From Psychrobacter okhotskensis (GTDB lineage Bacteria; Pseudomonadota; Gammaproteobacteria; Pseudomonadales; Moraxellaceae): a stretch of DNA of 62,556 nucleotides. Positions 48,354-58,949 of this stretch are shown here, one piece after another. Numbering within the stretch: the first letter of the stretch is position 1; every line of letters starts with the position of its first letter. Below the pieces are notes generated by a model that was not told the DNA's origin, searched no databases, and saw nothing but the letters and a program-made list of their open reading frames with translations. The stretch lies in assembly GCF_013248965.1 (NCBI RefSeq), contig NZ_JABRVQ010000023.1:1-62556 (forward strand). The letters are read 5' to 3'. The position numbers and the translations under genes are program-made.

Positions 48354-49563
48354 TATTCAATTTCTCAGTTTGTTCGCTAAGTGCCCAATCAATATGTTCA
48401 TCCAGCATGTCGTTATGCAAGCCTAACTTCGATCGTAGGTGAGTGACGATTTCTATACTGGGGTTAGCATTGCCAAGTCCAATGGCGATATTGCGCAAAA
48501 AGTTCACATAGCCTGTACGCCTGAGGGGACTGCCTTCAGTTTTTTTCATAAACTCTGCTTCTTGCCATTGCCATAGCTCAAGCAAACTGCTGTTATCAAG
48601 CTGATGCCGTGGTGTGAAGTCTTCTACGGTTGTAAGGTTGGCGTAGCGATTCCACGGACAAATAAGCTGACAGTCATCACAGCCAAAGACACGGTTGCCA
48701 ATTGCGCGTCGATATTTGGTATCAATCACCCCATCATGCTCAATCGTTAAATAAGAGATACAGGCAGAAGCATTGAGCTCATAGGGGGCGACAATCGCTT
48801 GGGTTGGACAGATGTCAATACAGGCGCTGCAACTGCCGCAGTGCTCTTTTACTGGCTCATCATCTGGCAGCTCAAGACTCATAAACAACTCACCCAGCAC
48901 AAAGAACGAGCCCGCTTGTTTGTTTAGCAGTAGCGTATGCTTGCCCGTCCAGCCAAGCCCTGCTGCATCTGCAATAGGACGCTCAAAGATAGGGGCAGAG
49001 TCACTAAAAGGTCTAAAAATAAATTCCGAGTCAGCGCCAATATCCAGATGCTGCCATTCGGCAAGCATCGCTTCTATTTTTAAAGCCAATTGCTTTAAGC
49101 GGCTGCGCATCGTTTTATGATAATCGCGACCTCTGGCATAGCGCGCAATGATACCTTGGTTGGGATGATCGTTATCAGTGACTGCACGCGGAGTGGGTGT
49201 CTGAGTGAGATAATCCATACGCACGCTGATGATGGTTTTTGCCCCTTCTACCAGTTGTGCAGGATGCGCACGCAGGTGGTGATTGTTATGCATAAACTGC
49301 AATTGGCCTTCATAACCTTTATCCAGCCACCGTTGCAATTGTTCAATTTGTTGAGTAAATAAAGGATGATGTACGGATAAGAAGCCACAGTCGGCAAATC
49401 CTAAAGACTGTGCTTGGGCCTTAATCCATTGCTTTACCTCTGCGGTAGTGGCAAACGTTGGGCTATTATTCACATTAATTTTTTTTTCGGGCGCAGGGTT
49501 AGGCTGAGCTGATATCTGCTGAGTTGCAGAGATATGCAAGTTTGCTTTAGAAGGATTATTCAT
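48337..49563 (-). CDS. queG: Epoxyqueuosine reductase
   Basis: Last step of queuosine synthesis in tRNA: reduces epoxyqueuosine with a cobalamin and two 4Fe-4S clusters. 408 residues, about 30 more than usual at the N-terminus. GFADCGF, KTIISVRMDYL, the clusters CGSCSACIDICPTQAI and CDDCQLICPWNRYA, and LRRTGYVNFLRNIAIGLGN are seen. The start has no good Shine-Dalgarno, but no later ATG precedes the conserved part. The C-terminal tail (LNTRACP) appears to come from a repeat fragment. Divergent from nnr, as in E. coli. Confidence 0.95.
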   Translation of the reverse strand: MNNPSKANLHISATQQISAQPNPAPEKKINVNNSPTFATTAEVKQWIKAQAQSLGFADCGFLSVHHPLFTQQIEQLQRWLDKGYEGQLQFMHNNHHLRAHPAQLVEGAKTIISVRMDYLTQTPTPRAVTDNDHPNQGIIARYARGRDYHKTMRSRLKQLALKIEAMLAEWQHLDIGADSEFIFRPFSDSAPIFERPIADAAGLGWTGKHTLLLNKQAGSFFVLGELFMSLELPDDEPVKEHCGSCSACIDICPTQAIVAPYELNASACISYLTIEHDGVIDTKYRRAIGNRVFGCDDCQLICPWNRYANLTTVEDFTPRHQLDNSSLLELWQWQEAEFMKKTEGSPLRRTGYVNFLRNIAIGLGNANPSIEIVTHLRSKLGLHNDMLDEHIDWALSEQTEKLNTRACP

Positions 49564-49753
49564 GTGTGATAGCAGGTGATAGAGTGAATACCGATATGAT
49601 AAGCCAGTGAGCTAGGAGCGCAAGCATAAAAGCAAATAAACTCACATTTCATATTGATACATACGTCAAAGTGAGCTTTTGCTAAGCTGAGACAAGCGAG
49701 TAACCAGCAAGTTTTAATATGATAAAACACCAATAAAAATAATAGAGGACATT

Positions 49754-51544
49754 ATGAAAGCTCAATCTAAAGTATTCTTAGCAGACACAACCAGACCGAT
49801 AGCACTCTATAGTAGCGAGCAGGTCTACGCTATGGAGCAAGCGTGGTTCGCAGAAGGTTATAATAGCTTAGGACTAATGAAGCAAGCTGCTTGGCAAATG
49901 GCGCAGCATATCGAGCAGCTCTATGAGCAAAAATGTCTACAAGCTCGTGTCTCAGCTAATCATAAAGTTTATCGACGTAATAGTTGTCAGCAACGAGCGA
50001 GTATCTGGGTAGGAAAGGGCAACAATGGTGGCGATGGTTGGCTTATTGCCTACTACCTGCAACAGGCAGGCTGGCAAGTACACCTCCTCACAGTCGGCTA
50101 TACTGCCGATGATCTGGAAACAGACAATCTAATGAATGCCTTCAACAAAGCAGACAAGCACGACGTTGTATCTGATGCTAAGCAAGCGCAACAAATAGCC
50201 CTATCTGCCAAGGTGCCTTACCAACGCTTTGAGGATAGTAGGGCCAGTCAAAGTGAGATAAGAGAAACGGACTGGCCAGCTGATATTTATATCGATGCAT
50301 TGTTTGGTATTGGACTTGACCGTGCACCTGAAGGTGTTTATGAGCAGGCTATTAGCGCCTTTAACAAGATAACGCAACTAAATGATGCTTTAGCAATTGC
50401 CGTTGATATCCCGAGTGGCTTAGTGGCTTCTACTGGTCAAGTATTTGAGCGTATTGCTATACATGCTGACGTAACGTTGTGTTTGATTGCCCGTAAATTC
50501 GGCTTACATACCAAAGATGGTATGGACTATAGCGGAAAAGTGATTGATATACCGTTAATACCGACTCAGCTCAGCAACTCAGCCGCCACACTGGTAACTG
50601 TGGCTCATGCTTTAAATACTCGTCGACAGAACAGCTACAAAGGTAGCTATGGTCACGTCTTGGTCATTGGTGGTAATCGAATTAATGGCTCACAAGGTAT
50701 GGGCGGCGCAGCCATTCTATCTGCTAGCAGTGTCATGGCGACCGGTGCGGGCAAAATTACTGTGGCTTGTCACGACGCCTTTCATGGCGCCCTATTAACA
50801 TCATTACCAGATGCAATGACAATCGATTTGCATGATAAAGAAGGGGTGAGGAAATTAATTAAGGAAGCTAGCGTCGTTACCATTGGTATGGGACTGGGAC
50901 GTGATGAAAAGGCACAAGCACTTTTCATTCATTATGTTCAGGCTGCCATAACAGAGAAGAAGCCACTGGTCATTGATGCTGACGGCCTTTATCATCTGGC
51001 ATCGTTACAGATGGAGAGTCAGGAGCACGAACTCATCGCTCAGCTGCGACAACACAGTATAGATCATCAGGTTTGTTTGACACCGCATAGCGGTGAAGCG
51101 GCTAGATTGCTTGATAAGAAAGTTAGTATTGTAGAAGATGATCGATTGGCAGCTATAAAACAATGTGCTAACACTTATGGCGGTGATTGGGTGCTAAAGG
51201 GCGCAGGTTCATTGGTACTGGAGCAAAGCATATTAGAGCAGAAGGGTTCGCAAGCGCATGTTTATGTTTGCGGCTTGGGTAATGCAGGTATGGCAAGCGC
51301 TGGCATGGGCGATGTATTGTCTGGGGTGATTGCTGGGATGTTGGCACAACAAGATCTAGAAGACGAAGCGCGCTGCTTGCACCAAGCGGTTCTTCTGCAT
51401 GCGCTAGCAGGAGACGCTTTGGTGAATGATACTGACCATTACCAGCATAATAGCTCACTACTGATTGGACAGCGCGGGCTACAAGCGCAAGATATGCCAG
51501 CAGCCGTTCGTCATGTCATGCAATTGATTACCAATAAAAATTAA
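49754..51544 (+). CDS. nnr: Bifunctional NAD(P)H-hydrate epimerase / ADP-dependent dehydratase
   Basis: Repairs damaged NADHX and NADPHX. 596 residues; E. coli Nnr is about 515, and the excess sits in loops near 60-80 and 135-170. The N-terminal YjeF_N epimerase domain has GKGNNGGDGWLIAYYL and IYIDALFGIGLDR. The C-terminal ribokinase-like dehydratase has SYKGSYGHVLVIGGN, LTPHSGEAARL and GNAGMASAGMGDVLSGVIAG. AGAGGAC precedes the ATG. tsaE and amiB, its E. coli neighbours, do not follow. Confidence 0.95.
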   Translation: MKAQSKVFLADTTRPIALYSSEQVYAMEQAWFAEGYNSLGLMKQAAWQMAQHIEQLYEQKCLQARVSANHKVYRRNSCQQRASIWVGKGNNGGDGWLIAYYLQQAGWQVHLLTVGYTADDLETDNLMNAFNKADKHDVVSDAKQAQQIALSAKVPYQRFEDSRASQSEIRETDWPADIYIDALFGIGLDRAPEGVYEQAISAFNKITQLNDALAIAVDIPSGLVASTGQVFERIAIHADVTLCLIARKFGLHTKDGMDYSGKVIDIPLIPTQLSNSAATLVTVAHALNTRRQNSYKGSYGHVLVIGGNRINGSQGMGGAAILSASSVMATGAGKITVACHDAFHGALLTSLPDAMTIDLHDKEGVRKLIKEASVVTIGMGLGRDEKAQALFIHYVQAAITEKKPLVIDADGLYHLASLQMESQEHELIAQLRQHSIDHQVCLTPHSGEAARLLDKKVSIVEDDRLAAIKQCANTYGGDWVLKGAGSLVLEQSILEQKGSQAHVYVCGLGNAGMASAGMGDVLSGVIAGMLAQQDLEDEARCLHQAVLLHALAGDALVNDTDHYQHNSSLLIGQRGLQAQDMPAAVRHVMQLITNKN

Positions 51545-51573
51545 GTAGGGTAGTGTGCCGTATTAAATAAAAA

Positions 51574-52077
51574 CTAGGTCGTAGAGCCATTACAATACTG
51601 AGTGATGGCTTGTTGCACGCGCTCACGCTTAAGCTCGATTTCGCGACCATCTAAGTATTCACGTTTGCCATCACTATCCATCTCATAGATACGCCCGCCA
51701 ACGTTTAGATTGGTTAGGTTATTACGCAGTGATTGGCAGCGCTGCGCATTAGCCTGCGCTTCTTGATCCTTAATACGTGCTTCTAGCTGGGCAACGCGCT
51801 GTTCTTCTGCACTTTGAGTAGGTGTATTTTGGTTAGCCTCTGTTTTACCCGCTAGCTGACCTGCGTTGTTCTGTCTACCATCGCTACGAAATTCGATCAC
51901 TTCAATATTTCTACCATCTTGCGGCGAGTGCTGGCTGTACTTCACTTCGCCATGCGTACCAATCGATTTATACACTTGGATAGCATGACTGGCATTCATT
52001 GACAGCATTATCATACACGCAGTACTGATACTGATAAGCAGCTTGGCAGGGGTATGTATGGTAGACGTGTATGCCAT
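51574..52077 (-). CDS. DUF4124 domain secreted protein
   Basis: 167 residues. Residues 1-32 form a signal peptide (LLISISTACMIMLSMNASHA). The DUF4124 stretch IQVYKSIGTHGEVKYSQHSP begins right after the cleavage site. A Gln/Glu-rich coiled coil (about 90-118) and a basic tail follow. DUF4124 proteins are periplasmic or envelope proteins of unknown role. Convergent with nnr. Confidence 0.78.
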   Translation of the reverse strand: MAYTSTIHTPAKLLISISTACMIMLSMNASHAIQVYKSIGTHGEVKYSQHSPQDGRNIEVIEFRSDGRQNNAGQLAGKTEANQNTPTQSAEEQRVAQLEARIKDQEAQANAQRCQSLRNNLTNLNVGGRIYEMDSDGKREYLDGREIELKRERVQQAITQYCNGSTT

Positions 52078-52934
52078 AGTAGCAATCCTCTTAAGGGGTA
52101 AAAAATGAAGGTAGACATTTATTTAAGGGTAGTATTTACATTGATAAATAACAATATGAATACAGTAGCGTTTGATTTTAGCAAATAATGCTTATGAATG
52201 TACATTATTTAATAACTAATAGTTAGGGGTGGGTTTTAGAAGTTTTTCTTGACAATAGGACTCAAACCATTGAATATAATAGCAGTTGATTGGTCAGTGA
52301 GCGGCTTTTATGATATTGCCGTGGCACTTGAGAATGAGAACTACGGGTTACTTATCGGTAGCTTACGTCGTTTTATTTTCTTTGTGATAATGATATGGCA
52401 AAAATGATGATCATAGCGATTATTATTAATAACTGTATATGTTGTCTCCGGACTTATCTGTCTACAATGACTAAGATAAACTTATTATTTGAAATACGCT
52501 AAGTGTGGATTTTTGCGGTTGTATTGCTTGCATTAAATGCAAGACAATATTCGGTTATGATATTTTTTATTAGCTTATTATAAGATCGGATGATCTTATG
52601 ACATAGTATTGGCTATTAGAATTATTTCATGACTTTAGCTATAGCAGCGCCTCTTTTATAAACACTATCGCTCATAAGTAATAAGCCTCTTTTATAGATG
52701 CACTCGCATCTTGTCATAGTATATCGATAAACTCCTGTCACAAAACTGACCCCAAATACATTGCTGTGTTTGAGTATTCTCTTGCGTTGTACAATGCAAT
52801 TACTTAAATATAGTGGGCACACATTCTTGATATGGACAAGGATTGGCAATCATTTTTATAAGACTTAAAATAACGCCCAAACGTGGTTGTTTTCTTTTAT
52901 AAAATAACGCAAATTCTCGCCGCAAAAAAAGGTG
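52078..52934 (+). promoter_or_regulatory. 857-bp ilvI upstream region with two palindromes
   Basis: No credible gene. CTTGCATT-A-AATGCAAG (52527-52543, extended by ATTG/CAAT with one bulge) and ATAAGATC-GGAT-GATCTTAT (52580-52599) are perfect inverted repeats. TTGACA near 52249 and TATAAT near 52275 are too far apart (20 bp) for a standard promoter. CCTCTTTTATA occurs twice (about 52651 and 52686). A 9-codon frame at 52832-52861 is not rich in Leu, Ile or Val, so classical attenuation is not supported. Confidence 0.45.
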
Positions 52935-54767
52935 ATGACAGTGACGCAAACCACGCAAAGTCCGAATATGACGGGACATACCCAAACAGGTAATGCCGCC
53001 AAAAATTTTGAAGAAAAGCAACAACGTCTTGCCGAAGGTAGCAAGCAGCCTGTGATGCTATCTGGTGCTGAGATGCTGGTGCAATCGCTGACGGATGAGG
53101 GTGTCAAATATATTTTTGGCTATCCAGGCGGCGCAGTGCTGCACATTTATGACGCGTTGTTTCAGCAAGACAACATCGAACATATTTTAGTGCGTCATGA
53201 GCAAGCAGCTGGCCATATGGCTGATGCTTATTCGCGAGTGACCGGCAACACAGGTGTCGTGCTGGCCACGTCAGGTCCTGGTGCTACCAATACAGTAACC
53301 GCTATTGCCACCGCCTTCATGGACTCAGTGCCGATGGTCGTGATTTCAGGTCAGGTGCCAAGCAGCCTAATCGGTGAAGATGCGTTCCAAGAAACCGATA
53401 TGATCGGGGTCTCTCGTCCTATCGTGAAGCATAGCTTTCAAGTACGCCATGCTAGCGAAATCCCAATGATCGTCAAAAAAGCCTTTTTTATTGCGCAGTC
53501 TGGTCGTCCAGGTCCTGTCGTCATTGACGTACCAAAAGATATGACCGCGCCTAGCGAAAAATATGCCTACGAGTACCCAGATGAGGTGTTTATACGTTCG
53601 TACCAGCCTTCAGTGAAAGGGCATGGCGGCCAAATTAAAAAAGCGGTTGAGACCTTATTATCAGCGCAGCGTCCTGTTATCTATGCTGGCGGTGGCGTGA
53701 TTTGGAGTAAAGCCCACAAAGAGCTGACCGAACTTGCACATCGTCTAAACTTGCCAGTGACCAATACGCTAATGGGTTTGGGAACATTCCCTGGCTCTGA
53801 TCGTCAGTTCTTGGGCATGCTTGGTATGCATGGTACTTATGAAGCCAACATGAGCATGCATCATGCAGATGTTATTTTGGCAGTTGGTGCGCGTTTTGAT
53901 GACCGTGTCACTAATAATGTCAAAAAATTCTGCCCGAATGCGACCATCATTCATATCGATATCGATCCAGCTTCTATCTCCAAGACTATTTTTGCCCATA
54001 TTCCTATCGTTGGTGACGTAAAATCAGTACTTACAGATATGTTGGAAATTATCGGCGAAGATAAAGAGTTGGAGCAGCATGCCTTACTAGACTGGTGGGC
54101 ACAGATTAATGAATGGCGTAAGCGTCATGGTCTGCGTTATGACACCAGCACTGACAATGGCATCAAGCCCCAAGCGGTCGTTCAAGCACTAGATAAAGTG
54201 ACCAACAGCAACGCTATTATCACCAGTGACGTTGGTCAGCATCAGATGTTTGCCGCGCTTTACTACACCTATTTAGAGCCGGGTCAATGGCTCAATTCGG
54301 GTGGTTTAGGTACGATGGGTGTTGGCTTACCGTATGCGATGGCAGCCAAACTTGCCAATCCAGATCGCGATGTGGTTTGTATTACTGGCGAAGGCTCTAT
54401 TCAGATGAATATCCAAGAGCTATCGACGTGCTTACAGTACAATCTACCGGTCAAAATATTGAACCTAAATAACGCGCAGTTGGGTATGGTGAAACAGTGG
54501 CAAGACATGCTGTATGAGGGTCGTCATGCGTCATCTTATATGAATTCATTACCAGACTTTGTCAAGCTAGCTGAAAGTTATGGTCATGTTGGTATCAAGA
54601 TTACTGATCCTACCACCATGGAAGCACAGATTGCAGAAGCCATGGCAATGAAAGACAAGCTGGTATTTATTGACGTTTATGTCGATCGTAATGAGCATGT
54701 ATATCCAATGCAAATCGCTGGACAGACGATGCGTGATATGTGGTTAACCAAAGGGGAGCGTACCTAA
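52935..54767 (+). CDS. ilvI: Acetolactate synthase large subunit
   Basis: ThDP enzyme making acetolactate or acetohydroxybutyrate for valine, leucine and isoleucine. About 610 residues with a 40-residue variable N-terminus before [20 protein letters not shown]. The ThDP glutamate is in [19 protein letters not shown], the FAD region is [16 protein letters not shown], and the ThDP/Mg motif is [20 protein letters not shown]...LNNAQLGM. Start uncertain: ATG 52935, GTG 52941 (better spaced from AAAGG) or ATG 53055. It overlaps ilvH by one base. Confidence 0.95.
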   Translation: MTVTQTTQSPNMTGHTQTGNAAKNFEEKQQRLAEGSKQPVMLSGAEMLVQSLTDEGVKYIFGYPGGAVLHIYDALFQQDNIEHILVRHEQAAGHMADAYSRVTGNTGVVLATSGPGATNTVTAIATAFMDSVPMVVISGQVPSSLIGEDAFQETDMIGVSRPIVKHSFQVRHASEIPMIVKKAFFIAQSGRPGPVVIDVPKDMTAPSEKYAYEYPDEVFIRSYQPSVKGHGGQIKKAVETLLSAQRPVIYAGGGVIWSKAHKELTELAHRLNLPVTNTLMGLGTFPGSDRQFLGMLGMHGTYEANMSMHHADVILAVGARFDDRVTNNVKKFCPNATIIHIDIDPASISKTIFAHIPIVGDVKSVLTDMLEIIGEDKELEQHALLDWWAQINEWRKRHGLRYDTSTDNGIKPQAVVQALDKVTNSNAIITSDVGQHQMFAALYYTYLEPGQWLNSGGLGTMGVGLPYAMAAKLANPDRDVVCITGEGSIQMNIQELSTCLQYNLPVKILNLNNAQLGMVKQWQDMLYEGRHASSYMNSLPDFVKLAESYGHVGIKITDPTTMEAQIAEAMAMKDKLVFIDVYVDRNEHVYPMQIAGQTMRDMWLTKGERT

Positions 54768-55264
54768 TGCAACAACAACATCTGATTTCGGTATTGATGG
54801 AAAACGAAGCGGGTTCGTTGTCGCGGTTAGTCGGCTTGTTCTCACAACGTGGCTATAATATCGAAACCTTAAACGTCGCCCCAACAGAAGATCCGAGTAT
54901 TTCGCGTCTGACGTTAACCACCATTACTTCCCCTGAAAGAATTGAGCAGATCACCAAGCAATTGCATAAATTGATTGAAGTGGTTAAAGTGCTTAATCTA
55001 TCAGACACCGTTCACGTTGAGCGTGAGTTAATGCTAGTCAAAGTTCGCGCAACGGGTAGCGTACGTGAAGAGATCAAACGCAGCGCAGATATTTTCCGTG
55101 CACAAATTGTTGACGTCAATGCCAATCTCTATACGATTCAGATCGTTGGCGATACGGCTAAGCTGGATGGTTTTATCGATACTATCGGCCGAGAACGTGT
55201 CTTAGAAGTGGTACGTTCGGGTGTGATTGGTATTGCACGTGGAGAAAAAACACTGAGTATTTAA
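54767..55264 (+). CDS. ilvH: Acetolactate synthase small (regulatory) subunit
   Basis: Activates IlvI and gives valine feedback inhibition. 165 residues from ATG 54767 (TAATG overlap with ilvI, AAGGGGAG upstream). The N-terminal ACT domain reads HLISVLMENEAGSLSRLVGL and FSQRGYNIETLNVAPTEDPS. The C-terminal domain has LMLVKVRATGSVREEIKRSA. Confidence 0.96.
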   Translation: MQQQHLISVLMENEAGSLSRLVGLFSQRGYNIETLNVAPTEDPSISRLTLTTITSPERIEQITKQLHKLIEVVKVLNLSDTVHVERELMLVKVRATGSVREEIKRSADIFRAQIVDVNANLYTIQIVGDTAKLDGFIDTIGRERVLEVVRSGVIGIARGEKTLSI

Positions 55265-55407
55265 TACGCTTAGTGGCTGAGCAACGGAATAGTTAATCAA
55301 AATCATTTTAGTTATAATCTATCTACCATTAACATAACGCTTATGTTAGTGACCATTTTACGATAATGGCTACTGCATAAGCGTTTACTATCCATGGCAC
55401 GCCATGA

Positions 55408-56445
<1,038 letters not shown>

Positions 56446-56485
56446 GTCAATACTTATGATGGTAAGGCTTAATAAGTCTTAACAG

Positions 56486-56519
56486 ACCCCGTGTTATCAA
56501 GTGATAGCACGGGGTTTTT
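56486..56519 (+). terminator. Intrinsic terminator after ilvC
   Basis: ACCCCGTGTTATCA pairs with TGATAGCACGGGGT (one G-T pair) around AG, then TTTTT. Confidence 0.9.
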
Positions 56520-56537
56520 ATTGCTATCAGCAGTGCG

Positions 56538-56570
56538 TGATGGTTCGATATTACCTTTCACTCATTATAG
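56538..56570. repeat. Dispersed repeat family B, copy 3
   Basis: TGATGGTTCGATATTAC followed by TTTCACT and CATTATAG matches the reverse complement of 15098-15132 with a few changes. It lies just after the ilvC terminator. Confidence 0.65.
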
Positions 56571-56629
56571 CGGTTGAAAACCAGTAACCCACACCCAATG
56601 TAGGCAAGCGTCGGTTCAGTTACCTGACT

Positions 56630-57109
56630 ATGTCGGTGACTATTTCTCTTCTTATTTTTTCCATAGATTACAGGTTGTATGTTGTGCAAATATCTTTTCC
56701 AGACTGGCTAACGCCGCAATTCGTGTATATTACTCTTAGTGCTGTCGTGGCTGTTTTGATTTGGATCGAAGGTGAGATGCTCAAAGGCACCGATGGCAAG
56801 CTGCCACAATCTAAGTTTTTTCAAATCAGCTCACTGCTAGACACTTCATGGTTTTTTATCTCTGTGGTAATGTTATATGTGATCGATCTAACGCCTTTGG
56901 CGGTTGCAGTGCCTGCCGCATACGGGATTTATACGGTGTTTGGTTGGGTTTACGGCACCAAATTGTTAAAGCGTAAAGGTATCCCAGATTCACCCAAAGA
57001 TTTGGTCATACCAACTAAATATATCGCGTATAGCCAATCGTTTTCTTTGATATTTTTTGCCCTTTGCTTACTGGTGTTGACCTCACCATGGCTACCTATA
57101 GCACAGTAA
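56630..57109 (+). CDS. Small inner-membrane protein, function unknown
   Basis: 159 residues with about four hydrophobic helices (near 30-46, 70-86, 90-108, 136-155) and a short basic loop (YGTKLLKRKGIPDSPKDLV). No family is recognised. The start is uncertain: the ATG at 56630 has no clear Shine-Dalgarno, and the first 18 residues are less convincing than the section from FPDWLTPQF. Single gene between ilvC and csp. Confidence 0.6.
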   Translation: MSVTISLLIFSIDYRLYVVQISFPDWLTPQFVYITLSAVVAVLIWIEGEMLKGTDGKLPQSKFFQISSLLDTSWFFISVVMLYVIDLTPLAVAVPAAYGIYTVFGWVYGTKLLKRKGIPDSPKDLVIPTKYIAYSQSFSLIFFALCLLVLTSPWLPIAQ

Positions 57110-57302
57110 ATGTATGCAAAAAGTGATAGGATCTAATTTTTATTATTGAATATATATAACAAGAATATTGAAATTGAAAGTAATAAACAGGGTCTAGAAG
57201 AGATAACGAGCCATTAAAGTACGGTGCTAAATGGTGATTAAAGGCTTCTTATATTGTTTACAAAACTCTGTAATTTAATATGTTGCAGTCAAAAAAAACT
57301 GT

Positions 57303-57464
57303 TATAATCAAGCTGTACTCAATGGATTTGAGGCAAAAAACATAAGCTATCTTCTTGATATATTATGAGTTTGAGCCGCCGCATTCAGCAAAAGATCTAG
57401 AGTATATATCAATTAATCGGTGATGACACACGTCTCGCCAACAGTTAAAGAGTCAGGAAAATTT
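57303..57464 (+). promoter_or_regulatory. csp promoter and long 5' leader
   Basis: TATAAT (57303-57308) with an ATGTTG-like -35 17 bp upstream would give a leader of about 150 nt before the cold-shock gene. Long structured leaders are typical of cold-shock mRNAs, which fold differently in the cold. Confidence 0.45.
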
Positions 57465-57677
57465 ATGTCAGATAAAGTTGAAGGCACTGTAAAGTGGTTT
57501 AATGAAGCTAAAGGTTTTGGTTTTATCGCTCAAGACAATGGCGGACAAGACGTATTCGCTCACTACAGCGCTATCCAAGGTGGTGGTTTCAAAACCCTAG
57601 CTGAAGGCCAAAAAGTATCTTTCATCTTAGGTGATGGCAAAAAAGGCCCACAAGCTGAGCAAATCGAAGCCATCTAA
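57465..57677 (+). CDS. Cold-shock protein (CspA family)
   Basis: A 70-residue single cold-shock domain that binds single-stranded RNA and melts structure. Start ATG 57465 ([20 protein letters not shown]) with AGGA upstream; a longer frame from 57420 lies in the leader. RNP1 (KGFGFI) and RNP2 (VFAHYS) are intact. Which E. coli Csp it equals cannot be told. Confidence 0.96.
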   Translation: MSDKVEGTVKWFNEAKGFGFIAQDNGGQDVFAHYSAIQGGGFKTLAEGQKVSFILGDGKKGPQAEQIEAI

Positions 57678-57787
57678 TTTTAACGGCTGTTGAGTATCAC
57701 TGTTAACAGTATTCTCGGCAATGTTAATCTTAATAAGATGTACAGATTTCTTTGTTTGTTAAAAAAATAAAAATACTGTTTAGACTT

Positions 57788-57824
57788 TAAAAAAAAGCAA
57801 CCTCTCATCAGGTTGCTTTTTTTA
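57788..57824. terminator. Intrinsic terminator after csp, bidirectional
   Basis: AAAAAAGCAACCT pairs with AGGTTGCTTTTTT around CTCATC. It marks the last core-genome feature before the accessory region. Confidence 0.9.
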
Positions 57825-58223
57825 TGCTTAAGTTATTGATTTCTATATTCATTTTTAAGTAAGGCGCTATATTGGTAGCCGTTTTGGTAGCCAGTAGCTT
57901 TATTTTTTGGCTATTGGTAGCCGTAGGGTGGTGTAATTGTTCAGGACTTCGCAAGCGGTGACCGCTGAGGTCTGCATATTTTTACGTCCGCAAAATTAAA
58001 AGTTTAGCTATTGCTCTTTGCTTTAACCTCTTTTAACTTTGTTAACACAGCCACTTAAGTTAATTGTAGCTATTAGGCTATGACCTGTAAGGGTTTAGCT
58101 ATGCTTTGGGGTATTAACCTCTTTTTGAAACGCTTTTTATTTTGCGCGTGTGAATGGTGGCGGTGTCCTCTGTCGATACGCTCAACACTAAAAATAGCGC
58201 CCCCCTCGATACCTGTCCGAAAA
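57825..58223. other. Core/accessory junction region with direct repeats
   Basis: No gene is seen. TTGGTAGCC occurs three times (57872-57880, 57884-57892, 57914-57922); the first and third share ATTGGTAGCCGT. A second pair of related blocks lies at 58002-58034 and 58093-58125 (GTTTAGCTAT...TTAACCTCTTTT). No integrase gene is in the window, so an attachment site is only a possibility. Confidence 0.4.
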
Positions 58224-58436
58224 CTAGCACACTCTGTCAGGTTTGCGAGCGTCAACGGTTCGGACAATGATGCTTATCGGCTGCACCTCGTTATCATCAG
58301 TAACGCCCTTATCTAGCCCTAGCAGCTTTGCTTTTGACATGGTAGCAGCAACCATAGCAGACGCTTGCCCATTAACCTTAGCGGTCAATCTAGCATCGTC
58401 TAGCTCAGTCATCAGGTCATCAATACTCATTTTCAT
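58224..58436 (-). CDS. Mini-protein, tandem paralogue 3
   Basis: 70 residues. LMTELDDARLTAKVNGQASA leading to AKLLGLDKG is shared with the two genes upstream. Its C-terminus (after PISIIV) differs from theirs. In the next frame the DNA reads SEPLTLANLTE, resembling the PEPLTPEVALA end of paralogue 1, so a frameshift may have shortened or changed this copy. Function unknown. Last gene of a four-gene operon. Confidence 0.6.
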   Translation of the reverse strand: MKMSIDDLMTELDDARLTAKVNGQASAMVAATMSKAKLLGLDKGVTDDNEVQPISIIVRTVDARKPDRVC

Positions 58437-58439
58437 TCT

Positions 58440-58694
58440 TTACCCCATAATATCTTTATAGGTGATCGCTGCTTGCTCAGATGACAGCTCATTCATCAGC
58501 TCGCTAATGGTCTGCACGTCATCAGCATGAACGTCTTTGACGACTGGCTTATCGAGTCCTAGCAGCTTTGCTGTCGTAACAGTCGCTTGTATCATGGCGG
58601 TGGGCTTGCGTTCCTCTATTGCCATTTGCCTAGCCTGTTCTAACTGATCTAGTAAGTCATCTAGCGTTAATCTGCTCATTATCTCAATACTCAT
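58440..58694 (-). CDS. Mini-protein, tandem paralogue 2
   Basis: 84 residues, all-helical in appearance: LLDQLEQARQMAIEERKPTA then AKLLGLDKPV, followed by a variable acidic tail. AAAGG lies 8 bases before the ATG at 58694, which overlaps paralogue 1 by 11 bases. The helical core loosely resembles the N-termini of small phage terminase or DNA-binding subunits; this is a guess. Confidence 0.65.
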   Translation of the reverse strand: MSIEIMSRLTLDDLLDQLEQARQMAIEERKPTAMIQATVTTAKLLGLDKPVVKDVHADDVQTISELMNELSSEQAAITYKDIMG

Positions 58695-58941
58695 CTTCTA
58701 ACCTTTTACTAATAGCGAGCGCTACCTCAGGCGTTAATGGTTCAGGCGATACACCCGTGATATTAAAAACGACTGACTCATCATTGTTTGCCGTTACGTC
58801 TTTAATCGGCTTATCCAGTCCTAGTAACTTCGCTTGTGCAATAGTAGCGACTACTAGCGCGTTTGGGTTGTGGTCATCTATCGCCATTTGCTTAGCGAGC
58901 TGTAAATCTTGCATTAAGTCGTTAAGGTCAGGTAATCGCAT
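58684..58941 (-). CDS. Mini-protein, tandem paralogue 1
   Basis: 85 residues: LMQDLQLAKQMAIDDHNPNA then AKLLGLDKPI, followed by SPEPLTPEVALAISKRLEDE. It starts 8 bases after the zinc-ribbon gene. The shared core in three adjacent genes shows local duplication. No known family is recognised. Confidence 0.65.
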   Translation of the reverse strand: MRLPDLNDLMQDLQLAKQMAIDDHNPNALVVATIAQAKLLGLDKPIKDVTANNDESVVFNITGVSPEPLTPEVALAISKRLEDEY

Positions 58942-58949
58942 TTAATCCC

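Noticed and set aside
52832..52861. Nine-codon frame (MDKDWQSFL) as an ilv leader peptide
   Set aside because: It has only one leucine and no run of Leu, Val or Ile, and no following terminator pair, so attenuation is unsupported.
52622..53107. Several 74-80 codon minus-strand frames around the ilvI start
   Set aside because: They overlap one another and ilvI, lack ribosome sites and read as shadows of the plus-strand gene or AT-rich spacer.
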